Position numbers and translations under genes: made by a program. A stretch of DNA of 64,000 nt from the NCBI GenBank assembly GCA_965223955.1, contig OZ245029.1, positions 2,232,001 through 2,296,000 of the forward strand, written 5' to 3'. This DNA is from Bin75 sp965223955 (GTDB lineage: Bacteria > Nitrospirota > Nitrospiria > Nitrospirales > UBA8639). The notes under the pieces were generated by a model. It made no database searches and was not told the origin of the DNA. It was given only the letters and a program-made list of their open reading frames with translations. This document shows, piece after piece, positions 27,278 to 35,481 of this stretch. Within the stretch, counting starts at the first letter, position 1. Each line of letters opens with the position of its first letter.

Positions 27278-27394
27278 CCGGACACCCGGGGTCCGGCCGC
27301 ACGCTCAGGTCCGGCGGCGGGATTGCAGGACCCCGAGGCGATGCAGCACTTCGCCTCGGGTTCGGGGCCGTTCGTCTTTTGCAACGCGCCGTGA
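27278..27394 (+). pseudogene. Relic of a second type I secretion ATPase gene
   Basis: Directly after the stop of gene A the same frame reads GPAARSGPAAGLQDPEAMQH, then FASGSGPFVFCNAP and a stop. This aligns with SPASRSAPATGLHDLEAMQR, FASGPGPFAFFDAP in the PrtD-type protein at 33676-35481. Only this short stretch (about 35 residues of the membrane domain) remains. It implies a former transporter gene copy behind substrate gene A. Confidence 0.75.
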
Positions 27395-27918
27395 CGATGC
27401 GGCGCTGCGCTCCGGGACATCGAACTGGCCGCACCGGCGGGGCAACGGCATGGCGCGCGCGTCATGCCCCCGACGGTTGCAGGCTGCCACGCAGGCGGCT
27501 CATGTCACGCAGCGATGAGGCATTCGGCCTGCGCAATGTAAGCGGTTAGCGCGCCCCATCCTTTCGCCGGGTCTTCTTTTCGGTCTGACTTTCCGCCTTG
27601 GCAACGAGCCTTGGAGGAGGGATTGCGACGACGGATTTTGGCTCGACGGCGGGCGTCATCGCGAAGACGATGGGATAGCTTCCCGAGCCGTCATCGGACG
27701 TGGCAGCCACCGGAGATGGCAAAGAGAAGTTATTGTAAAGAAGAAGATCTCTCATGTTTACAATGAGTTGATTGCGGTCTAATCTGCACGCGTCGTTGTC
27801 GTTCCGTGGCGCGGTTGCCGCCGGGACAGCGGGGATCGGGAGACGCGACCTGGAGGGCAGGGATGGCGTGCGCCCGGGACAGCACCCGGCCGGTCATTGG
27901 CAAGGAGGAGAACTCATC
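27395..27918. other. Spacer between substrate genes A and B
   Basis: High-GC debris. A 69-codon minus-strand frame (27546-27755) has no recognisable features and I do not call it. 27720-27760 is AT-rich and could hold a promoter for gene B, but no clear -35/-10 pair is visible. The gene B ribosome-binding site (AAGGAGGAG) is at 27902-27910. Confidence 0.4.
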
Positions 27919-29907
27919 ATGTCTGACGACTATTCGGCCAACGTACAGACCACGGGCGCCGTCGCCGTCGGCGGCTCGACCACCGGGACCATCGAGACCG
28001 CCCATGACCAGGATTGGTTCGCCGTCGAGCTGGTGGCCGGGCGCACCTACCAGTTCGACCTCGGAGGCAGCCCGAGCGGGGGCGGGACGCTGCGCGACAC
28101 CTTCCTGCGAGCCATCTACGACAGCGAGGGGCGCTACCAGTCGGGCAGCTACAACGACGACTTCGAGGGCGGGCGCGACAGCCGGGTGACGTTCACCGCA
28201 CGTGAGACTGGGACCTACTATGTACGGGCATCGGGCGACCGCAACGAGACGGGGACCTACACGTTGTCGGTGACGGACGTGACGCCGGGGTCGGTGGAAA
28301 ACCCGCCACCGGCCGAGCCGGCGGCGGACATGGTGGCACCGGAGGACCCGGCGCGCGCGGCGGCCGAGGATCTTGGGGACATCACGGAGTTGGCGGCGGC
28401 GCGGTTCCCGCTGGGTACGCTGGACGGCGCCGCCGATGGGGTGGCGTGGTACCGGTTCACGCTGAGCGAGGCGCGCGCGGTGGGGCTGGGGCTTCGGCGC
28501 CAGGACGCCGATGCGGACCTGGTGGTGGAGGACGCAGAGGGCAACGTGCTGCACAGCGGCACGAACGGCGGCACGGCCAACGAGTGGGTGCGCGAGACGC
28601 TGCTGGCGGGGACGTATTACGTACGCGTAGAGGCGCAGGAGGCGGGTGCGAACGCGTATGTATTCCGCTACGGGGTGGGCGCCGCGGACCCGGCCGAAGT
28701 GGCGCGGCTGGAGGCGGAGCGTGTATCGGAGCAGGAACAGGTCCCCCCGCCTGCGGAGCCCGAGACAGCCCAGGCCCAGGACGAGGCGGCGAGCGTCTCG
28801 GAGGGCGACACCGACCTGCCGACCGACGGCACCACCACCGGCCGGGTGGTGGTCGGCGGCTCGGCCACGGGCAATGTCGAATACAGAGGCGACGCCGACT
28901 GGTTTGCGGTGACCCTGGAGGCGGGCAAGGCGTACTACTTCGACCTGAAGGGGTCGCCGACGGGCGACGGCACCCTGGATGACCCGTATCTGCGCGGGAT
29001 CTACGACGAGGAGGGCGACCGGTTCGACCGCACGAGGAGTGACGACACCGGCGTGGGCCAGCGCAACAGCCGGGCGCTTTTCACGCCGGATGAGGATGCC
29101 ACCTACTACGTGTCGGCAGGCGCTTATGGCAATTACCAGGGCACCTACACGCTGGCGGTCAGCGAGATTTCGGACGACTACGCGGCCGACCCCGCCACGA
29201 CGGGGACGGTTGTGCCCGACGGCTCGGCCACGGGCGATGTCGAATACCATGGCGACCGCGACTGGTTTGCGGTGACCCTGGAGGCGGGCAAGACGTACCG
29301 ATTCGACCTGGAGGGGGCGTTGGACGGCGGCGGCAACCTGTGGAACCCGTATCTGCGCGGGATCTACGATGCCAACGGCGAGCTGATCGACGGCACGACG
29401 GACGACGACAGCCCCGGCGTGGACCGTAGCAGCCAAGTGTATTTCAGGCCGGATGAGGATGCCACCTACTACGTGTCGGCAGCAGGCGCTTACCGCGATG
29501 CAACCGGCACCTACACGCTGGTGGTCACCGAGATTTCGGACGACTACGCGGCCGACCCCACCACGACCGGGACGGTTGCGGTCGGCGGCTCGGCCACGGG
29601 CAATATCGAGCCCCTCGGCGACCGGGACTGGTTCGCGGTCGATCTGGAGGCGGACAAGGCGTACAGGTTCGACCTGCAGGGCCGCCCGGGTGGCGGCGGG
29701 ACGCTCCGCGACACCGTCCTGCGCGGCATCTACGACAGCGATGGGCGCTACCAATCGGGCAGCTACAACGACGACTTCGGCGGCAGCCGCAACAGCCGGG
29801 TGCTTTTCACACCGGATGAGGATGCCACCTACTACGTGTCGGCAGGCGGTTACCGCAATCATGTCGGCACCTACACGCTGTCGGTGGAAGAGGTCGATGG
29901 CATGTGA
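27919..29907 (+). CDS. Large modular secreted protein B (PPC-like domains)
   Basis: 662 residues from ATG 27919, with AAGGAGGAG 8 bases upstream; it begins MSDDYSANVQT with no signal peptide. PPC-like domain (8-118), WYRF-type module (142-264), then three PPC-like domains (294-414, 417-537, 540-662). The first 265 or so residues are almost identical, also in DNA, to those of protein A (24459-25240 against 27940-28722). The cadherin module is absent. It ends TYTLSVEEVDGM. Probably exported by the T1SS encoded downstream. Confidence 0.84.
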   Translation: MSDDYSANVQTTGAVAVGGSTTGTIETAHDQDWFAVELVAGRTYQFDLGGSPSGGGTLRDTFLRAIYDSEGRYQSGSYNDDFEGGRDSRVTFTARETGTYYVRASGDRNETGTYTLSVTDVTPGSVENPPPAEPAADMVAPEDPARAAAEDLGDITELAAARFPLGTLDGAADGVAWYRFTLSEARAVGLGLRRQDADADLVVEDAEGNVLHSGTNGGTANEWVRETLLAGTYYVRVEAQEAGANAYVFRYGVGAADPAEVARLEAERVSEQEQVPPPAEPETAQAQDEAASVSEGDTDLPTDGTTTGRVVVGGSATGNVEYRGDADWFAVTLEAGKAYYFDLKGSPTGDGTLDDPYLRGIYDEEGDRFDRTRSDDTGVGQRNSRALFTPDEDATYYVSAGAYGNYQGTYTLAVSEISDDYAADPATTGTVVPDGSATGDVEYHGDRDWFAVTLEAGKTYRFDLEGALDGGGNLWNPYLRGIYDANGELIDGTTDDDSPGVDRSSQVYFRPDEDATYYVSAAGAYRDATGTYTLVVTEISDDYAADPTTTGTVAVGGSATGNIEPLGDRDWFAVDLEADKAYRFDLQGRPGGGGTLRDTVLRGIYDSDGRYQSGSYNDDFGGSRNSRVLFTPDEDATYYVSAGGYRNHVGTYTLSVEEVDGM

Positions 29908-30332
29908 CCTTGTCATCGGAGGCCGGCCCGCATATGCCCAAATACAAGTATCCCATAGCCCAAAAACTTTCCGTTTCACAAGGTGTGTCCGAAACGCTTA
30001 CCCTGGAAAGTGTTCAGACTTTGGCTTGGAGGCGTCTGGTTCCCGTACTACGAGCCGGCTACGTGTCGCTCGACTTGGTCGTACGGGCCCGGTGTGGCGG
30101 TTTCATGGGGCGCTTCGTGAAAGGGAAAGAAGAAAGATGGCGTATACGGGAATCTGTGTTTCCTCGGATGCCTATTGCGCAAGGCCTCAAACCTCAAGAA
30201 TAGATCGCAAGCCCGGTAGACCGCCGGGCGGTTCCGTCTCCGGCCCTCCCAACCCCGTTCCACGGGTACGGGCGGACGAAGGTCCGGGAACTTATATTTA
30301 ATTGATTGCACGTGAAAGGAAAAGGGGTAACC
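29908..30332. other. Spacer between substrate genes B and C
   Basis: No gene is called. At 29936 begins a block (GCCCAAATACAAGTATCCCA) that aligns without gaps to 7496-7560 at about 67% identity; a further common stretch, CTTCGTGAAA, occurs 177-185 bases later in both. The DNA is less GC-rich than the flanking genes. The ribosome-binding site of gene C (AAAGGAAAAGGGG) is at its end. Confidence 0.45.
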
Positions 30333-33300
30333 ATGCCTGACGATTATACGGCAAACACCGGCACCACGGGTTCGGTTGCCGTCGGCGACACGGCCACGGG
30401 CAACATCGGGAGCAACGGCGACAGCGACTGGTTCGCGGTGGAGTTGGAGGCGGGGCGGACCTACGTCATCGATCTGAGAGGCAGCCCCACGGACGACGGC
30501 ACGCTGAGCGATCCCTATCTGCGCGGTGTCTACGATGCAGACGGCAATCTCATTGCGCGTACGACGAACGACGACGGGGGCCAAGGCTACAACAGCCGGG
30601 TGACCTTCACGGCAACCGAGAGCGGGACCCACTACATCGCGGCGGGCGCGGCGGGGATCTTTTCCGGCCGGGGCACCTACGAGGTCGAGGTGACGGACAC
30701 CTCGCCGCCGATCGTGGCGCCGGACACGGATCCCGAGGATCCGCCGGACACGCAGGAGCAGGTTCAGCAGCAGCCACCGGCATTCGGCTCTCAGTTCTAC
30801 GGTTTCGAACTCCCGGAGAACACGGACGGCAGCGCGGACCGGATATCGCTGGGCACGGTCTCGGCGACGGACCCGGAAGGCGACACGCTGACCTACAGTA
30901 TCGAGGACGGCAACGCGGCGGGGCTGTTCGAGATCGACGCGGCCAGCGGCGAGCTGTTCTACACGGGCGGGGGCGAGGACTACGAGACCGGTTCGACCAG
31001 CTTCGATCTGACTGTCCGGGCGAGTGACGGCGATCAGACGACCGATGCCACCGCGACCGTCAGCGTCACCGACGTGGATGAGCCGGTGGAGGTCGATCCG
31101 CCTGTTGCGGAGCCGGACCCGGCGCGCGCGGCGGCCGAGGATCTCGGGGACATCACGGAGTTGGCGGCGGCGCGGTTCCCGCGGGGCGCGCTGGACGGCG
31201 GCGCCGATGGGGTGGGCTGGTACCGGTTCACGCTGAGCGAGGCGCGCGAGGTGGCGCTTGGGCTTCGGCGCCAGGACGCCGATGCGGACCTGGTGCTGGA
31301 GGACGCAGAGGGCCACGAGCTGCACAGCAGCGAGCGTTCCGGCACGACGAACGAGTGGATGCGCGAGACGCTACTGGCGGGGACGTATTACGTACGGGTG
31401 GAGGCGCAGGAGGCGGGTGCGAACGCGTATGTGTTCCGCTACGGGGTGGGCGACGCGGACCCGGCCGAAGTGGCGCGGTTGGAGGCGGAACGGTTATCGG
31501 CGCAGGAGCAGGAACAGGAGCAAGTTCAGCAGCGGCCACCGGCATTCGGCTCTCAGTTCTACGGTTTCGAACTCCCGGAGGACACGGACGGGAGCGCGAA
31601 CCGGATATCGCTGGGCACGGTCTCGGCGACGGATCCGGACGGCGGGTCGGTGACCTACAGCATCGAGGACGGCAACGCGGCGGGGCTGTTCGAGATCGAC
31701 GCGGCCAGCGGCGAGCTGTTCTACACGGGCGGGGGCGAGGACTACGAGACCGGTTCGACCAGCTTCGAGCTGACTGTCCGGGCGAGCGACGGGGATCAGA
31801 CCACCGACACCACCGCGACCGTCAGCGTCACCGACGTGGATGAGCCGGTGGAGGTCGATCCGCCTGTTGCGGAGCCGGACCCGGCGCGCGCGGCGGCCGA
31901 GGATCTCGGGGACATCACGGAGTTGGCGGCGGCGCGGTTCCCGCTGGGCACGCTCGACGGCGGCGCCGATGGGGTGGGCTGGTACCGGTTCACGCTGAGC
32001 GAGGCGCGCGCGGTGGGGCTTGGGCTTCGGCACCAGAACGCCGATGCGGACCTGGTGCTGGAGGACGCGGCCGGCAACGAGCTCCACAGCAGCGCGAACG
32101 ACGGTACCGCCAACGAGTGGGTGCGCGAGACGCTGCTGGCGGGGACGTATTACGTACGGGTGGAGGCGCAGGAGGCGGGTGCGAACGCGTATGTATTCCG
32201 CTACGGGGTGGGCGACGCGGACCCGGCCGAAGTGGCGCGGCTGGAGGCGGAGCGGGCATCGGCGCAGGAGCAGCAAGAGACGGCGCTGGACGCCGATGCC
32301 CCTGTCGTGGCGCCGCCGGTGGTGGAGTCCGAGACCGCGCCGGCGAGCATTCCGGGAAACGTTTCAGAGCCGGACGGACGGGATCTTCCCGCCGATCCGA
32401 CCACCACCGGCAGGATCGCGGTCGGCGGGTCCGTCACGGGCATGATCGACACAATCGTGACCGTCCATCACAAAGGCGCCTCGGAAACGGACTGGTACGC
32501 CGTGGAATTCGTCGCCGGAACCACCTATCGGATTGACCTCAAGGGAAGCACGACAGGTCACGGTACGCTCGCCGATCCATATCTATATGGAGTTTTCGAT
32601 TCGGACGGAAACCCGATATCGGACACGGATAACGACGACTCCCGCTCTCCAGCCCGTAACAGCCGGGTTGAATTCACGCCGGAGGAAGACGGCACCTACT
32701 ACATCGCCGCGGGCGCTTATGCGGGCAATGCGAGGAACACCGGGACCTACACACTGACCGTGATAGTGCCGGATGACGACTATTCCGCCGGCACGGATAC
32801 AGAGGGAACCGTCGTGGTGGGCGGCACGGCCACGGGCGAGATCGAAGTGACGGGTGATCAGGACTGGTTTGCCGTGACCCTCGAGGCTGGGACCACCTAC
32901 CGGGTTGTCATCGACGAGAGCGCAGGAGACGACGGCACGTTGTACGAACCGACCCTGGTTGGAATTTACGATTCAAATGGAGTGGAAATTCCAAGCAAGA
33001 CGATCTCGAGTTCCAGTTTCTCCATTTGGTCGGAATATGTCGAGATCACGCCAGAGACGGCCGGAGCGTACTACATCGCCGTGGACGGCCATCAGCGGTA
33101 CATCGGGAATTTTACCGGGAAATACATTGTATCCGTCGAGGCACCGGATGACGATTATTCCACCGACACGGATACGGAGGGAACCGTCGTGGTAGGCGGC
33201 ACGGCCACGGGCGAGATCGAAGTGACGGGTGATCAGGACTGGTTCGCGGTCGATCTCGTCGCCGAAACCAGTTATCGCGTCCAACTCCTGGGCCAGAATG

Positions 33301-33512
33301 GATTCGGTTCAGTCTTCGATACCTATCTGGCCGGGGTTTACGATTCGGACGGAATCCTCATCCGCGGCACCGCGGAAATAAATCGCGGAATTGGAAATCA
33401 TGTCCCGTTGATGTTCAATCCGAGGGAGACCGGAACCTACTATATTGCCGCGGCCGATGCCAACTGGCGGGGCGTTGGCACCTATACCGTCGAGGTCGAA
33501 GAGGCGATGTGA
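30333..33512 (+). CDS. Large modular secreted protein C (PPC-like and cadherin-like domains)
   Basis: 1059 residues from ATG 30333; a TTG nine codons upstream is less likely. It starts MPDDYTANTG with no signal peptide. Order: PPC-like (8-125), cadherin-like (147-252), WYRF-type (261-382), cadherin-like (401-506), WYRF-type (514-636), then three PPC-like domains (679-809, 812-937, 938-1059). The two cadherin-WYRF pairs are near copies of each other and of the blocks in protein A, in swapped order. It ends TYTVEVEEAM. A tail-like EVDGM remnant follows the stop. Type I secretion is inferred from the adjacent transporter genes. Confidence 0.85.
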   Translation: MPDDYTANTGTTGSVAVGDTATGNIGSNGDSDWFAVELEAGRTYVIDLRGSPTDDGTLSDPYLRGVYDADGNLIARTTNDDGGQGYNSRVTFTATESGTHYIAAGAAGIFSGRGTYEVEVTDTSPPIVAPDTDPEDPPDTQEQVQQQPPAFGSQFYGFELPENTDGSADRISLGTVSATDPEGDTLTYSIEDGNAAGLFEIDAASGELFYTGGGEDYETGSTSFDLTVRASDGDQTTDATATVSVTDVDEPVEVDPPVAEPDPARAAAEDLGDITELAAARFPRGALDGGADGVGWYRFTLSEAREVALGLRRQDADADLVLEDAEGHELHSSERSGTTNEWMRETLLAGTYYVRVEAQEAGANAYVFRYGVGDADPAEVARLEAERLSAQEQEQEQVQQRPPAFGSQFYGFELPEDTDGSANRISLGTVSATDPDGGSVTYSIEDGNAAGLFEIDAASGELFYTGGGEDYETGSTSFELTVRASDGDQTTDTTATVSVTDVDEPVEVDPPVAEPDPARAAAEDLGDITELAAARFPLGTLDGGADGVGWYRFTLSEARAVGLGLRHQNADADLVLEDAAGNELHSSANDGTANEWVRETLLAGTYYVRVEAQEAGANAYVFRYGVGDADPAEVARLEAERASAQEQQETALDADAPVVAPPVVESETAPASIPGNVSEPDGRDLPADPTTTGRIAVGGSVTGMIDTIVTVHHKGASETDWYAVEFVAGTTYRIDLKGSTTGHGTLADPYLYGVFDSDGNPISDTDNDDSRSPARNSRVEFTPEEDGTYYIAAGAYAGNARNTGTYTLTVIVPDDDYSAGTDTEGTVVVGGTATGEIEVTGDQDWFAVTLEAGTTYRVVIDESAGDDGTLYEPTLVGIYDSNGVEIPSKTISSSSFSIWSEYVEITPETAGAYYIAVDGHQRYIGNFTGKYIVSVEAPDDDYSTDTDTEGTVVVGGTATGEIEVTGDQDWFAVDLVAETSYRVQLLGQNGFGSVFDTYLAGVYDSDGILIRGTAEINRGIGNHVPLMFNPRETGTYYIAAADANWRGVGTYTVEVEEAM

Positions 33513-33534
33513 CCGCACCGCGACCGAGGCGAAG

Positions 33535-33561
33535 GAGTCGACAGACGAGGTCGATGGCATG
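33535..33561 (+). pseudogene. Orphan substrate tail remnant (EVDGM)
   Basis: In the +1 frame relative to gene C the bases read KESTDEVDGM, the same ending as proteins A and B (EEVDGI/EEVDGM). The DNA GAGGTCGATGGCATGTG matches the end of gene B. It looks like the 3' end of a deleted or recombined substrate gene. Confidence 0.5.
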
Positions 33562-33675
33562 TGCCCCCGGGAACGGGGAAGGTTCGCACGGGATGCGTGT
33601 CCGCAGGGCCCCGCACCGGACCGCGCGCTTTGCGCGGTGTAGCCCCAGCGACACGCCCCGCCTGGGACAAGCGCC

Positions 33676-35481
33676 ATGACGATGATGACCGGAAGCCCCC
33701 CGGCCGGGGCACGGGAGATTCGCGCGGCACTGGGCGAGAGCCGCCGGCAGTTCGCCGCGATCGGGCTGTTCAGCGCCTTCGTGAACCTCCTGATGCTGAC
33801 CGGCCCGCTGTTCATGCTCCAGGTCTATGACCGGGTGCTCACCTCGCGCTCGGAAGCGACGCTGGTGGCGCTGGTGGCCATCGTGGCCTTCCTGTTCCTG
33901 ATGATGGGGCTGCTCGACCATGCCCGCGGGCGGGTGCTGGCGCGGGCCGGGGCGCGCTTCCAGGCGCGTCTCGACGGCCGGGTCCTGGGGGCGATCCTAA
34001 CGCGGGCGGGCCGCTCGCCCGCGTCGCGCTCGGCGCCGGCAACGGGGCTCCACGACCTGGAGGCGATGCAGCGCTTCGCCTCGGGCCCCGGGCCCTTCGC
34101 GTTCTTCGACGCGCCGTGGACGCCGATCTTCCTGTTTGCACTGTTCACCTTCCACTGGCTGCTGGGCCTGCTGGCCGTGCTCTCCGGCGCGCTGCTGCTG
34201 GGGCTGGCGTTGCTGAACCAGGCGCGCACGGCACGGCTGCAAGCGGAGGCGGGAGCCGCGGCGGCGCGGGCGGTCCATTTCGTGGAGCAGGTGCGCGCCG
34301 GCGGCGAGACGGTGCGGGGCCTGGGCATGCGCGGGGCCGCGATCGCGCGCACCAGCGCGCTCCGGACCGCCGCGCTGGAGAAGACCATCGGGGCCTCGGA
34401 CCGCAGCGGCGCCTTCGCGGTGACTTCACGCACGCTCCGCCTGTTCCTCCAATCGATGATGCTCGGGCTCGGTGCCTGGCTCGCGATCTTGGGCGAGGTG
34501 ACACCGGGGATCATGATCGCGGCGGCGATCCTGATGGGCCGGGCGCTGGCGCCGATCGACCAGGCGGTGGGGCAGTGGCCGGTGCTGCAGCACGCGCTGG
34601 AGGCCCGGCGGTCGCTGGCGAAGCTCTTGCGCGAGACCCCGGAGGAACCCCGGCGCACCCCGCTGCCCGCGCCGACGGCGCGGCTGGAGGCGTCGGACCT
34701 CGTCGTCACGGCACCCGGCGCCGAGACGCCGGCGGTCCGCGGGGTGTCGGTCCGGCTGGAGCCGGGCATGGCCATCGGCATCGCGGGGCCGTCGGCCGCG
34801 GGCAAGTCGACGCTGGCGCGCGCGCTCGCCGGGGTCTGGCCGCCGCTCTCGGGCACAGTGACGCTGGGCGGGGCGGCACTCGACCAATACGGGGAAGCGG
34901 GGCTGGCGCGCCATGTCGGGTGGCTCCCGCAGGAGGTGGTGCTGTTTGAGGGCACGGTGGCGGAGAACATCGCGCGGCTCACGCCCGACCCGAACCCCGA
35001 TGCGGTGGTGCAGGCGGCGGAGCGGGCGGGGGCGCACGAGATGATCCTGGCCCTGCCGGGCGGCTACGACTGCCAGGTGGCGGCCGGGGGCGCGGCACTG
35101 TCTGGCGGCCAGCGCCAGCGGCTCGCGCTGGCCCGCACCTTCTACGGCGACCCGGCGGTGGTCATCCTCGACGAACCGGACGCGCATCTCGACGTCGAGG
35201 GGGTGGAGGCGTTGAACCGGGCGGTCGCGGCCCTCAAGGCGCGGGGCGGTGCCGCGGTGATCGTGGCCCACCACCCGGGCGTGTTCGCGCAGTGCGAGCA
35301 GGTGTTGGCGATGGAGCACGGCCAAGTACGCCCGGCGAAGCCGGAGCGGATTACCGGTCCGGCTTCGCCGGGGCGCGCGATCCGGGTCGTGAAGTCGGGA
35401 CCGCCGAGCGGGTGGCAGGGTCCGGCCGGGGACGGGACGGATGAGGCCCCCGGCGGCGGACACCGGGGGGCGCCGCCATGA
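33676..35481 (+). CDS. Type I secretion ABC transporter, PrtD-type permease/ATPase
   Basis: 601 residues. An N-terminal ABC membrane domain (about 25-310; GLFSAFVNLLMLTGPLFMLQ) is followed by the ATPase: Walker A GPSAAGKST, Q-loop WLPQEVVLFEGTVAENI, signature LSGGQRQRLALAR, Walker B VVILDEPDAHLD and switch His in VAHHPG. There is no C39 peptidase domain, so it is of the PrtD/AprD class that exports proteins with uncleaved C-terminal signals. It overlaps the HlyD-type gene by 4 bases. Its likely cargo is the three proteins encoded upstream. Confidence 0.94.
   Translation: MTMMTGSPPAGAREIRAALGESRRQFAAIGLFSAFVNLLMLTGPLFMLQVYDRVLTSRSEATLVALVAIVAFLFLMMGLLDHARGRVLARAGARFQARLDGRVLGAILTRAGRSPASRSAPATGLHDLEAMQRFASGPGPFAFFDAPWTPIFLFALFTFHWLLGLLAVLSGALLLGLALLNQARTARLQAEAGAAAARAVHFVEQVRAGGETVRGLGMRGAAIARTSALRTAALEKTIGASDRSGAFAVTSRTLRLFLQSMMLGLGAWLAILGEVTPGIMIAAAILMGRALAPIDQAVGQWPVLQHALEARRSLAKLLRETPEEPRRTPLPAPTARLEASDLVVTAPGAETPAVRGVSVRLEPGMAIGIAGPSAAGKSTLARALAGVWPPLSGTVTLGGAALDQYGEAGLARHVGWLPQEVVLFEGTVAENIARLTPDPNPDAVVQAAERAGAHEMILALPGGYDCQVAAGGAALSGGQRQRLALARTFYGDPAVVILDEPDAHLDVEGVEALNRAVAALKARGGAAVIVAHHPGVFAQCEQVLAMEHGQVRPAKPERITGPASPGRAIRVVKSGPPSGWQGPAGDGTDEAPGGGHRGAPP

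Noticed and set aside
27730..29979. 749-codon minus-strand frame opposite protein B
   Set aside because: A shadow of a high-GC repetitive gene. The plus frame has a ribosome-binding site, domain structure and repeats; the minus frame has no recognisable domain.
24437..33512. RTX calcium-binding nonapeptide repeats
   Set aside because: I looked for GGxGxDxxx in all three proteins and saw none; only IYDxDG turns of PPC-like modules.
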